Shown in pieces: positions 1 through 7,188 of a stretch of DNA of 15,719 nucleotides. This DNA comes from DATESZ01 sp035283845 (GTDB taxonomy: Bacteria; Desulfobacterota; Syntrophia; Syntrophales; JACQWR01): NCBI GenBank assembly GCA_035283845.1, contig DATESZ010000243.1, positions 1-15,719 on the forward strand, written 5' to 3'. Positions within the stretch are counted from its first letter, which is position 1; every line of letters starts with the position of its first letter. The position numbers and the translations under genes were made by a program. The notes under the pieces are model-generated. The model saw nothing but the letters and a program-made list of their open reading frames with translations. It did no database searches and was not told the DNA's origin.

Positions 1-142
1 CACAATTCTTCAAATTTTGGAGGTCAACATTTTTGAAAAAAGACCAATTATTCAAATAGTTAAAGATGCTCATAAGCAAGAACCGGAGCCTGTTGTGTGC
101 AACCAATTAAATTTATTCAACAGTTAACCGGACAGGCGTGAA
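1..142 (+). mobile_element. 3' end of an IS4-like insertion sequence, cut by the window edge
   Basis: The first 127 nt hold the C-terminus of a transposase. The bases right after its stop codon (TTAACCGGACAGGCGTG, around 124-140) read on the other strand as a TGTCCGGTTAA-containing end, which resembles the terminal inverted repeats I recall for IS4-family elements of this type. The left end is outside the window, so the inverted repeat and target duplication cannot be confirmed. The outer boundary near 142 is approximate. Confidence 0.45.
2..127 (+). CDS. IS4-family transposase, C-terminal fragment (partial, 5' end outside window)
   Basis: The frame is open from the first bases of the window to a TAA at 125-127 and encodes 41 residues. 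It contains the run LQILEVNIFEKRPIIQIV and ends NQLNLFNS. This matches the pattern I know from the C-termini of IS4-family (DUF4372-containing) transposases, which typically read LQILS-x-TLFEK-x-PILQ and finish NQL-x-LF. The catalytic DDE residues would lie upstream, outside the window, so it is unknown whether the element is intact. It faces the TPR gene tail to tail. The assignment rests on pattern memory of a short tail. Confidence 0.55.
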   Translation, partial: TILQILEVNIFEKRPIIQIVKDAHKQEPEPVVCNQLNLFNS

Positions 143-210
143 CTGAAATAATAAACTGGGTGGTGAAAGGGTATGCCCGGCACGGTATAGGGGGGAGGGA
201 ACAACATCGC

Positions 211-1116
211 CTATGTCTGCATGATTTCCTTCAAGAGGGTTTTCGCTTTTTCACACCGCTGATCCAGGGCCAGGACAAAGGTAAGCCTGTCTATTATTTG
301 CTGCTTATCGAGATCCATCGGCTTTGACTTCCACAGGGAATACTGGACCCGGGCCAGGTTGAAGTTTGCCTCTTCCTGGAGCGGATTCAGTCTCAGGCAT
401 TGATGCCAGGCACTGAGAGCCTTTTCCATATCAGCCTGCTCCTCATGGAGAGAGCCGAGATTGTTCCAGGCTTCCGCATCATCGGGATGGAGTTCCAGCA
501 GGAGTTGCAACTGCTCGACGGCGTTCTGATAATTACCTGTTTGGATGTAAAGATTGCCAAGGTTGAAGATGGCCTTGCGGTGCAGTGGATCACGGGCAAG
601 AACTTCTTGATAGTGACTGGCGGCCTCATCAAACATGTCGTGCCGATCATAAAGAACTGCAAGGCAGAAATGGGCATTCACATGGTCCGGGTCTATGGAG
701 AGGGCCATCCGGTAATTCAGTAGAGCTCCATGATAATCGCCTTCCAGGTCGTGGGTGTTGGCAATATTGATTATTGCTTCAACATTTTTTTCGTCCAGTT
801 CGAGAGCCTTCCGGTACATATACCGCGCGCTGGAAAGTCGGTCCGTTATTTCATATACATACCCCAAATTGTTGTAGGCCTCGGGATTGTCGGGCTCAAG
901 CTCGACCACACGGCTAAAGCAGGCTAAGGCCCCCTCCGTGTTTTCCTGTTCCAGAAATTGAAAGCCGAGATTAACATAGGTGACGGCGCGGGACTCAAGG
1001 CGTCCCGTGCCCCTATAGTTGAGCTGATCAGCCTGGTCGCCGTCAACCGCCACCGCATTCTGCTGGCAGTCTTTAGGTGACAGCCGGCAGGCATAAACCG
1101 TTTTTTCAGTAATCAT
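211..1116 (-). CDS. Tetratricopeptide repeat (TPR) protein, last gene of the four-gene operon
   Basis: A soluble protein of 301 residues made almost entirely of 34-residue TPR units. Six clear consecutive repeats carry the signature A-x-x-NLG...Y-x-x-AL-x-x-Y-x-x-AL-x-x-DP, for example PEAYNNLGYVYE and AEAWNNLGSLHEE, followed by a degenerate one. TPR arrays are protein-protein scaffolds; no enzymatic domain is visible. I chose the ATG at 1116 because it forms an ATGA overlap with the stop of the upstream ATPase gene, which implies translational coupling, although the ribosome site is weak. The frame stays open to a TTG at 1200, adding 28 residues with C-x4-C-x-C spacing; this start would overlap the ATPase gene by 88 nt. 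No signal peptide is seen. It probably partners the adjacent ATPase (inference from coupling). Confidence 0.85.
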   Translation of the reverse strand: MITEKTVYACRLSPKDCQQNAVAVDGDQADQLNYRGTGRLESRAVTYVNLGFQFLEQENTEGALACFSRVVELEPDNPEAYNNLGYVYEITDRLSSARYMYRKALELDEKNVEAIINIANTHDLEGDYHGALLNYRMALSIDPDHVNAHFCLAVLYDRHDMFDEAASHYQEVLARDPLHRKAIFNLGNLYIQTGNYQNAVEQLQLLLELHPDDAEAWNNLGSLHEEQADMEKALSAWHQCLRLNPLQEEANFNLARVQYSLWKSKPMDLDKQQIIDRLTFVLALDQRCEKAKTLLKEIMQT

Positions 1117-2489
1117 GCACCCATCACTTGTTTCGGAAAGGATTGCGTAATGCTTGCATGGGCAATCCGGTTTAACACATAATCTCTTATCTCCTGCCAA
1201 ATCGGAACAGGATCGGAAAAATTGGATGTCATTATATGGGCATTATTTTTCAGCGTTTCGGCAGCAAGGGCCCCTGCAATTTTATAACGCTGTTCCATCG
1301 ATGAGGATAATGACTGCTTTATCAAATGCTCGGGTAAGTGTATTTTGACGCTGATATTGCCGATATTAATCTCTCCATCGGGGCATGCTTCCCCCTGATC
1401 CGGTTCTTTACGCAAGGGTTCCTGTGCAATCAGCATCCCCTCATCGCCATTATATATGTTTGGTGTTAATGCCTCCCCCTGTTCCCGTCCCCCCGATGGT
1501 ACATCTGGCAAATTGCTCGTCCCCGCCCCGAATTCTCCAGAGACAGATTCTTCATCCTCACAACTTTTACCTTCCAGGAGAGCAAGATCAACCGTTTCTT
1601 CCGGCAGGCTGGAAGGCAGCTCTTCCCGAACACTTTTACGTGAACGTCGCTTCTGAACCACCGGTCCCGTGAGCTTATGAAAACGGGAGCCTATATGGTC
1701 AGCAATCTCGCCGTTGATGACCGCAAAGTTGTTAGTTTCACCTGCCTTTAGACAGAGCTTGCACAATTTATTGATAAGACGGGGAACACCGTAATCGGAA
1801 TGCTCCCAGAGTTTGTCAAAGGCGTCATCGGTAAAGATTTTCTTTGCGGACCCTGCAAGCATAAGCCTTGTTTCGACATATTTTCTGACTACATCGGCAG
1901 AACCAAGTTTATCGATTCGGTTGTAGGTACCCACCCGCTGAAAGAGGTTGGCGCGCTTTGGGTGTTCAAGCCTTCTGGCAAATTCAATCTGACCTGCAAG
2001 CACCATGGTAAAGAGATTTCTCTTGTCGTCTTGCATATTTGTGAGCAGGCGCAGGCTTTCCAAATTGATCGGCGTGATGGCATTTGCCTCATCGATAAAA
2101 ATCAAGATTTTCTTTCCCTCATTGAGAGTGGAAAAGAGCAGACGGTTGAACATTTCCAGCAATTGCACTTTTCTCTTTTCTTCACACTGCTTGCCGGTCA
2201 GTTGACCGATAATCTCCTGAAGTATCTGAACAAAGCTGATACCTGGATTGGTAATGAGGGCAATCTTGTAGTTTTCCTGATTCAATTGGTCAATAATCAT
2301 TCGAATTGACAAAGTTTTTCCAAGGCCAACATCACCCACGACAACGGCTATGCACTCATCGCCCTCCTCAACGGCAAATAGCGTTTCCGCAATGGCGTTT
2401 TCCATGGAAGCATGACAGTCCACATACATGGAAGGATCGGGAACATTGTCAAAAGCCGGTTTTTTGAGACCCCAATATTCATAATACAT
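1113..2489 (-). CDS. GspA/ExeA-like AAA ATPase with a long C-terminal extension
   Basis: A 458-residue ATPase. The N-terminus YYEYWGLKKPAFDNVPDP is the hallmark start of GspA/ExeA-type secretion ATPases. Walker A GDVGLGKT is at 52-59, Walker B ILIFIDEA at 128-135, a likely arginine finger in NLFQRV near 185, and a sensor-2-like YGVPRLINKLCKLCL at 233-247. The AAA core ends near 270. Residues about 280-375 are an acidic, low-complexity linker, and 376-458 form a further predicted folded segment I do not recognise. ExeA proper has a peptidoglycan-binding tail, which I do not see. The Shine-Dalgarno AAGGAGGTG overlaps the last codons of the upstream HTH gene, so the two are coupled. No other type II secretion gene is in the window, so a secretion role is not supported. 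It likely works with the coupled TPR protein. Confidence 0.9.
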   Translation of the reverse strand: MYYEYWGLKKPAFDNVPDPSMYVDCHASMENAIAETLFAVEEGDECIAVVVGDVGLGKTLSIRMIIDQLNQENYKIALITNPGISFVQILQEIIGQLTGKQCEEKRKVQLLEMFNRLLFSTLNEGKKILIFIDEANAITPINLESLRLLTNMQDDKRNLFTMVLAGQIEFARRLEHPKRANLFQRVGTYNRIDKLGSADVVRKYVETRLMLAGSAKKIFTDDAFDKLWEHSDYGVPRLINKLCKLCLKAGETNNFAVINGEIADHIGSRFHKLTGPVVQKRRSRKSVREELPSSLPEETVDLALLEGKSCEDEESVSGEFGAGTSNLPDVPSGGREQGEALTPNIYNGDEGMLIAQEPLRKEPDQGEACPDGEINIGNISVKIHLPEHLIKQSLSSSMEQRYKIAGALAAETLKNNAHIMTSNFSDPVPIWQEIRDYVLNRIAHASITQSFPKQVMGA

Positions 2490-2491
2490 TT

Positions 2492-2974
2492 TTACACCTC
2501 CTTAAAAGATCGTTCTAATATTCCGCTTTGGGTTGTTTTATCTATCGAGTTCCGGGGCAAATCGGGCAATTCGCAGTTATCCTGAAGATAGGAAAGAATA
2601 TCATCAAGCTTGAAACGCCTGAGTTTGCCGATTCTATAACTCTTTAATTTCCCTTCTTTGACTATCCTGTTGAGGTAATTAATGCTGATCCTCAACATCT
2701 GTACAACTTCGCTTGACTTCAACAATCGAAGGGGAATGATGGGAGCAAGTTGGATTTTAATCACAATAGGTTCCATCTTAGTCCCGATTCTTTCTAATTC
2801 TCCGATAAATTCGCCGTTTAAGAGCGACAATCCTTTTTTTCCGTTCTGTTCAGAAACCAAAAAAGACAATTCATCTGCTGTGCCTGCTTCCCTTACCCGG
2901 TTTTTGTACAATTCCTCCGGTTCTGTGGCATGGGCCATATTCTTTCTCAGTTTGACGATGCAAATTTTATCCAT
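2492..2974 (-). CDS. Excisionase/MerR-type helix-turn-helix DNA-binding protein
   Basis: A 160-residue protein with a HTH_17 (excisionase-family) domain at about residues 84-131. It reads LLKSSEVVQMLRISINYLNR followed by a basic wing, KSYRIGKLRRFKLDDILSYL. This is the usual fold for binding a short DNA site via a winged helix. The first 80 residues (KICIVKLRKN... to KIQLAPIIPL) are not recognised. The ATG has a strong ribosome site, GGAGG, five bases upstream. It lies 85 nt after the small membrane protein gene and 2 nt before the ATPase gene. No integrase is nearby, so an excisionase role is unlikely; a regulator of its own operon or a DNA adaptor for the ATPase is more plausible (inference). 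Confidence 0.8.
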   Translation of the reverse strand: MDKICIVKLRKNMAHATEPEELYKNRVREAGTADELSFLVSEQNGKKGLSLLNGEFIGELERIGTKMEPIVIKIQLAPIIPLRLLKSSEVVQMLRISINYLNRIVKEGKLKSYRIGKLRRFKLDDILSYLQDNCELPDLPRNSIDKTTQSGILERSFKEV

Positions 2975-3059
2975 ATTTCCTCCATCTTCTGATCTGCCGC
3001 TTCAAAATCATGCTATTGCAAACATCCTGCAGGGGCAGCCATTTTAATCTCTGCCGACA

Positions 3060-3443
3060 TCATACATGGAGGCCGAATTCATTAGCCAGCAACGGCATGA
3101 CGTGACGATACAGAATGAATCCTGCAGTGATGCCTAACGCAGATGACCATACCTTATAGGCCGACCCCTTCGCCCATCCCCACAAGGAACTGACTATGAA
3201 CATGATGATGGGGACTCCTGCCGGAATTTGGAGATTTAGCCAGTCGAAAACCACACAGGCCAGGAGAATGGCTATAAAGCCTTCAACGGCTGCGTCAAGA
3301 ATCTGATCTATACCCTGGACAATGATAGAAATGGCTTTATTTAGAATGACGCCAGGGATAAACCAAATCAGCCTGGCAATAAGCAACGGTATACCGATGA
3401 TCAGTAATGCATAGGCAACGATTATTCTCGTAGATTCTTCCAT
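3060..3443 (-). CDS. Small multi-pass membrane protein, first gene of the operon
   Basis: A 127-residue, very hydrophobic protein of no family I recognise. Three or four membrane segments are visible at about residues 8-30, 53-70, 76-90 and 101-115, separated by short loops such as NKAISIIVQGIDQ and WAKGSAYKVW. I chose the ATG at 3443 because AGGAGG sits eight bases upstream of it. A GTG nine bases earlier (3452) would touch the Shine-Dalgarno and is less likely. It is the promoter-proximal gene of the unit that continues with the HTH, ATPase and TPR proteins, so it may anchor the complex to the membrane (inference). Confidence 0.75.
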   Translation of the reverse strand: MEESTRIIVAYALLIIGIPLLIARLIWFIPGVILNKAISIIVQGIDQILDAAVEGFIAILLACVVFDWLNLQIPAGVPIIMFIVSSLWGWAKGSAYKVWSSALGITAGFILYRHVMPLLANEFGLHV

Positions 3444-3601
3444 GAAACTCACCTCCTTTCCGATTAACTGAATTCTTACCCTTTCCTGTCCTTTTCGTTG
3501 AGATGCCAGAGTTTTTGTTACGGCCGGCCATTTTCTGCGCTAAGTGTCAGTTCCTAATGAAATATGCCCGGCCAACCTATCCGGTAATTTCTCTTGGCTT
3601 C

Positions 3602-3630
3602 AGGATAAAGCGGAACTATTGCGAGGTCAA
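3602..3630 (-). promoter_or_regulatory. Sigma70-type promoter of the membrane protein/HTH/ATPase/TPR operon
   Basis: Read on the minus strand there is TTGACC at 3630-3625, a 17-nt spacer, and TATCCT at 3607-3602. This is close to the consensus with ideal spacing. Transcription would start near 3595, giving a leader of about 150 nt before the ATG at 3443. The tandem CRP-type sites lie directly upstream. Confidence 0.6.
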
Positions 3631-3649
3631 GGGAAATTGCATGTAACTA

Positions 3650-3665
3650 TGTGAAGTTCCTCACA
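3650..3665. promoter_or_regulatory. CRP/FNR-family operator, promoter-proximal
   Basis: TGTGAAGTTCCTCACA is a perfect TGTGA-N6-TCACA palindrome. Its centre (3657.5) lies about 62 bp upstream of the predicted transcription start near 3595. That is the classical class I activator position for CRP-type proteins. In Desulfobacterota the same half sites are reported for HcpR-type regulators. Confidence 0.7.
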
Positions 3666-3672
3666 ATATAAG

Positions 3673-3688
3673 TGTGATGAACGTCACA
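3673..3688. promoter_or_regulatory. CRP/FNR-family operator, promoter-distal
   Basis: TGTGATGAACGTCACA is a second perfect TGTGA-N6-TCACA palindrome, 23 bp centre to centre from the first, so both would lie on nearly the same DNA face. A lone TGTGA half site follows at 3695-3699, again 22 bp on. Confidence 0.7.
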
Positions 3689-3796
3689 GATAGATGTGAT
3701 TCCGAGTCCGACGAAGAATATCTTGAAAAAATTCCACTCCCGCAGTATTCTTATCACTCCTGATCTCCATTGATCTGGAGAGCCTGCCTAAATTAC

Positions 3797-4216
3797 AGGG
3801 CACGGATTCATTACCATATCCAGCGAGCTGGGAAAGGGGCTATATTAAATGTATTCCTGCCACTGATAGAATCCGCAGCAGACCGGGAGGAAGCAGCGAC
3901 AGAGAGGCTAAATTCTGCCGGTGGCGCCGAAACGATACTTTTCGGGGAGGATGACGAACTCTTGCGGGAAATGACATTCACCGTTCTCAAGGATTTCAGA
4001 TATAGGGTCATCGCTGCGCTTGACGGTGAAGATGCGATGAAAAAGTTCAGGGAACACAATGAAAGCATCCAGCTTCTTCTGCTGGACTTGATCATGCCGA
4101 AGCAAAACTGTACGAATGCGCCATGCGAGACCATACCAAGCTCAGAAAAGTTTGTACTGGCCGAAGAAACCGAAAAGGCTCTGAGTGGCTTGATTCGGTC
4201 AATGCGCAGTGGCTAA
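3797..4216 (+). pseudogene. Remnant of a hybrid histidine kinase (end of HATPase plus part of a receiver domain)
   Basis: One frame around 3800-3835 encodes HGFITISSELGKG, the G2-region end of a kinase ATPase domain. It is then shifted at an AAAGGGG run into the frame encoding AILNVFLPLIES. That frame continues through a typical linker (GGAETILFGEDDELLRE) and a receiver domain with the phosphorylatable Asp in LLLLDLIMPKQN. Just after that, receiver homology stops, the Thr/Ser and Lys conserved in later strands are missing, and the frame ends at 4216. The H-box and most of the ATPase domain are absent. No start codon with a ribosome site is evident. The frameshift, lost N-terminus and truncated receiver together indicate a decayed gene. 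An open 148-codon frame from 3770 exists, so expression of a short peptide is not excluded. Confidence 0.7.
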
Positions 4217-4246
4217 CAGCCTACAGCCTAAACACCTGAGTAGTTA

Positions 4247-7165
4247 CTATTTTTTAGCCAATTCATCCCGGACGGCCACACCAATCTTTTCCAGCACGTA
4301 GGGCTTTTTGACGTAGGCGCCGGCCCCCAGATTCTGAGCTTCCTTAACTCGATCGGTTTCGGAAAACCCGCTGACGATGATCGCTTTCTGCCGGGGATTG
4401 ATCCCGATAACCCGTTTATAGGTCGAAAGACCATCGATCCCCGGATCCATGATCATGTCCAGAATCAGGATATCGGCCTTATTTTCCTTGAGATACTTCA
4501 AGGCCTCTTCGCCGCTGGCAACCGCATTGACCTGGTAGCCAAGTTCCTTAAGCAGAGCGGTTGCCACTTTTCTCTGCCCCTCCACGTCATCCACCACCAG
4601 AACCGATTCCCCGTGACCCATGTATTCCTCAATGGGCATCTTCTGCGCCGCTTCACCCATCTTTTCCCTCGTCACGGGGAAGTAGAGGGTAAAGGCAGTC
4701 CCTCTCCCTTCGACGCTTTGCACATCAATGTAGCCTTTATGATCCTTAACGGCCCCCCAGACAATCGCCAACCCCAGCCCCGTCCCGCTGCGCCCCATAG
4801 ACTTCTTTGTAAAAAAGGGCTCAAATATCTTATCCATATCAGCGGAGGGAATGCCTCGTCCCGTATCGGATACCGTCAGAACCACATAGTCCCCTTCCTC
4901 CACCTTGTCATAACCCCGAACGGCCTTGTCGAGATAACGGTTCTCTGTCCGGATACCCACCTCTCCACTGCCGACAATAGCCTCCGCTGCATTCGACAGC
5001 AGGTTAAGAACGGTTTTTTCCAGATGGACGGGAGATCCCTTGATGCGAAGCAAGTCCTTGGCAAGGTCTATCTTGAAGTCCACACGGGGGTGATAGTCTT
5101 TTAATCTTTCAAATTCCGGGGTTGCAAGAAGATTGGAAACGACATTGTTGAAATCGACTACCTCGGATACTGTGACGCCTCTTCTGGCCAATGTCAATAA
5201 GTCCTGAATGATGGCGGCGGCCTTTCCACTGGACTTAAGAATGTTCGCGGCATATTCCCGTATGGGATTGCCTTCAGGTATCCTTTCCATAAGCAGTTCC
5301 GAGTAGCCCGAAACAACGCCAAGGACGTTGTTGAGATCATGGGCGACCCCTCCGGCCAACTGGCCCAGAGCCTCCATCTTCTCTGACCGCTGCAAACGCT
5401 CCTTCAAATCCCTCTTTTCCGTCTCCTCCCGGTTGCGCTCCGTAATATCGCGGTGAAAACCCTGAAGATAGGATTCCTCACCGTGAGTGACCAGGTTGAC
5501 CGAAACCTCCATCGGAAATACGTGGCCATCCTTGTGATAGTGTTCGACTTCGAAGGTCAATGCTTCCCCGGCCAAAACGCGGCGCCTCCTTTCAGGAAAA
5601 TGTTTAGCAGATTCGGGTGTATCCAAATCTTTCATATTCATTTGCTGCATTTCCTGTTTGCTGTAGCCGTGCATCCGGGCAAACGATTCGTTTACAGCAA
5701 AAAAATTGCCCTCATCAGACATAATAACTATTCCGTCAACAGCTCTGGAAAACAACGCCTGGTAACGTGCCTCGGTCTTGCGTACCGTCTCCTCGTTCCT
5801 TTTGCGCTCGGTGATGTCGCGTGCAAAGCCGGTTGTCCCGGTAACATTGCCATTTACGTCGAATAGCGGCGCCTTGTAAGTCTCAAACCACTTATCCACG
5901 CCTTGATCGTGAACGACCTCTTCGACGGCTTTCTTCTGCCGGGTACGCATTACTTCAAGATCGTCAGAGCGATAGGCCTCGGCGAGATGCTTAGGCCAAA
6001 TATCGAGGTCGGTCTTACCGATAAGATCATTTGTTGAAGGCAAGCCGCAAGAACGGGCGAACATTTGGTTTACCGCAACAAAGCGACCTTCATGGTCCTT
6101 CATCCATGCGAGAAAAGGCAGGTTGTCAATGATGGCAATTAAGTCCATCCTGTTCTTGTTCAGCGCCTCCTCCGTCCGCATGCGTTCATCGATTTTTATT
6201 TTCAGGGCTTCGTTGGTGGAATGAAGCTCAAGCGTGCGTTTCTTTATCTGATCTTCCAGATGGTCCCTGCCGATTCGCAACTTCATTGACATCTTGTTGA
6301 ATGCATCTGATAGATCAACCAATTCCCTGCTGTCGGATAGTGAAATAGCATCTCCAAGATGTTCTTCGCTTCCGGCAAGCTCAAGCGCCTTGTCGCGAAT
6401 TACACCGATAGGTGCAATAATAAAGCGTCTATAGAGGAAAAATTGGGTACTCAATAAAACTATTAAGCCAATAAGGAGTACAATAGATAATTCTAATGAC
6501 ACATTAGACGCTTTTGCATACGCGTCGGCAAGGGGTATGCGCATGGAAATTACACTGGCTAAATCACCGATTTTTCGATGAAAAGCCTTATCCGCTCCAT
6601 ACTTACGCAACAACCCAGCCGGCGCCTTCCCTGGTTCGCTGTGGCATTGGAGACAGGCCCCTTCGATGATTTCTCCTCTTCTCAAGACGATAAGATATGG
6701 TCTGCCATTAATTGTATGAACGTCTGAATGCGATTCGAGATTTTTATCTGTTTTAAATTTCTCTATAAAAGCCTTCTCATAATCATCGGCTTCGTTCTCA
6801 GGATTTCTTGCATCGATCGAGGCATCTTTAACGTAATATCCAAAGGGATTGATTGATTGAAAATATTTATGGATTTCTCGATTGGCATAGATCGAGGTCA
6901 TCCAAGAGGGTTCAAAAAAATCCTTAGAGCGAAAAGGGGCTGTCCATTCAAGAAATTTTGGCTTCAAATTCTGTGAGAAATACATATGAGTCGCTAAATT
7001 ACGGTCGAGAATTATACGTGCCTTGGATTCTGCTTCACGCAAAGATTCATGGCGCATACTATGATTGACGAGAATAATGATTAAGGAAGCGCTTATAACA
7101 AAAAAAATTACGATGCATATCGCTACTATATGCGTCAATTTAAGATTGTGATTTTTTCTAATCAT
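4247..7165 (-). CDS. Membrane hybrid sensor histidine kinase with a c-haem-type (DUF3365/Tll0287-like) sensor domain
   Basis: Residues below are numbered from a TTG at 7171 (974 residues); I prefer the ATG two codons on. TM1 is at about 14-36. A periplasmic domain at 37-225 carries C173-L-Q-C-H177, the CxxCH c-type haem attachment motif, in a DUF3365-like context (NPFGYYVKDAS, NPENEADDYEKAF). TM2 is at about 226-247, then HAMP (250-300) and a coiled coil. Two PAS domains follow (about 340-455 and 465-580), each ending in the RDITER motif. HisKA has H611 in GGVAHDLNNVL, the N-box has N727, and the G1 box is DTGRGIP. The receiver domain (855-974) has D861/D862, phospho-acceptor D905, S934 and K956. 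All catalytic positions are present, so it should phosphorylate itself and then its own receiver. No output domain or cognate regulator is adjacent. It lies 23 nt after the SnoaL-like gene. Confidence 0.93.
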   Translation of the reverse strand: MIRKNHNLKLTHIVAICIVIFFVISASLIIILVNHSMRHESLREAESKARIILDRNLATHMYFSQNLKPKFLEWTAPFRSKDFFEPSWMTSIYANREIHKYFQSINPFGYYVKDASIDARNPENEADDYEKAFIEKFKTDKNLESHSDVHTINGRPYLIVLRRGEIIEGACLQCHSEPGKAPAGLLRKYGADKAFHRKIGDLASVISMRIPLADAYAKASNVSLELSIVLLIGLIVLLSTQFFLYRRFIIAPIGVIRDKALELAGSEEHLGDAISLSDSRELVDLSDAFNKMSMKLRIGRDHLEDQIKKRTLELHSTNEALKIKIDERMRTEEALNKNRMDLIAIIDNLPFLAWMKDHEGRFVAVNQMFARSCGLPSTNDLIGKTDLDIWPKHLAEAYRSDDLEVMRTRQKKAVEEVVHDQGVDKWFETYKAPLFDVNGNVTGTTGFARDITERKRNEETVRKTEARYQALFSRAVDGIVIMSDEGNFFAVNESFARMHGYSKQEMQQMNMKDLDTPESAKHFPERRRRVLAGEALTFEVEHYHKDGHVFPMEVSVNLVTHGEESYLQGFHRDITERNREETEKRDLKERLQRSEKMEALGQLAGGVAHDLNNVLGVVSGYSELLMERIPEGNPIREYAANILKSSGKAAAIIQDLLTLARRGVTVSEVVDFNNVVSNLLATPEFERLKDYHPRVDFKIDLAKDLLRIKGSPVHLEKTVLNLLSNAAEAIVGSGEVGIRTENRYLDKAVRGYDKVEEGDYVVLTVSDTGRGIPSADMDKIFEPFFTKKSMGRSGTGLGLAIVWGAVKDHKGYIDVQSVEGRGTAFTLYFPVTREKMGEAAQKMPIEEYMGHGESVLVVDDVEGQRKVATALLKELGYQVNAVASGEEALKYLKENKADILILDMIMDPGIDGLSTYKRVIGINPRQKAIIVSGFSETDRVKEAQNLGAGAYVKKPYVLEKIGVAVRDELAKK

Positions 7166-7188
7166 CAGCAAGCCATTCTCTTATTTGT

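Larger units (their letters stand above)
3444..3796. other. Regulatory intergenic region of 350 nt
   Basis: This stretch carries no convincing gene. It holds the 5' leader of the small membrane protein gene, a sigma70-type promoter (3602-3630), two CRP/FNR-type palindromes (3650-3665 and 3673-3688) plus a third half site, and a short inverted repeat TCTCCA-N6-TGGAGA at 3764-3781 just before the kinase remnant. It also contains a leftward reading frame of about 65 codons that I regard as noise. Confidence 0.6.

Noticed and set aside
1800..2309. Long plus-strand frame of 169 codons inside the ATPase gene
   Set aside because: It is antisense to the conserved Walker A/B region; the minus frame has clear family motifs and the plus frame none.
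1113..2489. Type II secretion gspA
   Set aside because: No gspB or other gsp gene nearby and no peptidoglycan-binding tail, so the specific gene name is not justified.
211..3443. The ATPase/HTH/TPR unit as a Tn7-like transposition module (TnsC-like ATPase)
   Set aside because: No TnsA, TnsB or TniQ-like gene is present; the transposase tail at the left edge is IS4-like and on the other strand; the ATPase N-terminus is of the GspA/ExeA type.
4217..4246. Direct repeat of AGCCTA between the kinase remnant and the sensor kinase as a terminator
   Set aside because: Two short direct copies only; no stable hairpin with a T-run.
4613..5104. Plus-strand frame of 163 codons
   Set aside because: Antisense to the kinase ATPase domain, with no motifs or ribosome site.
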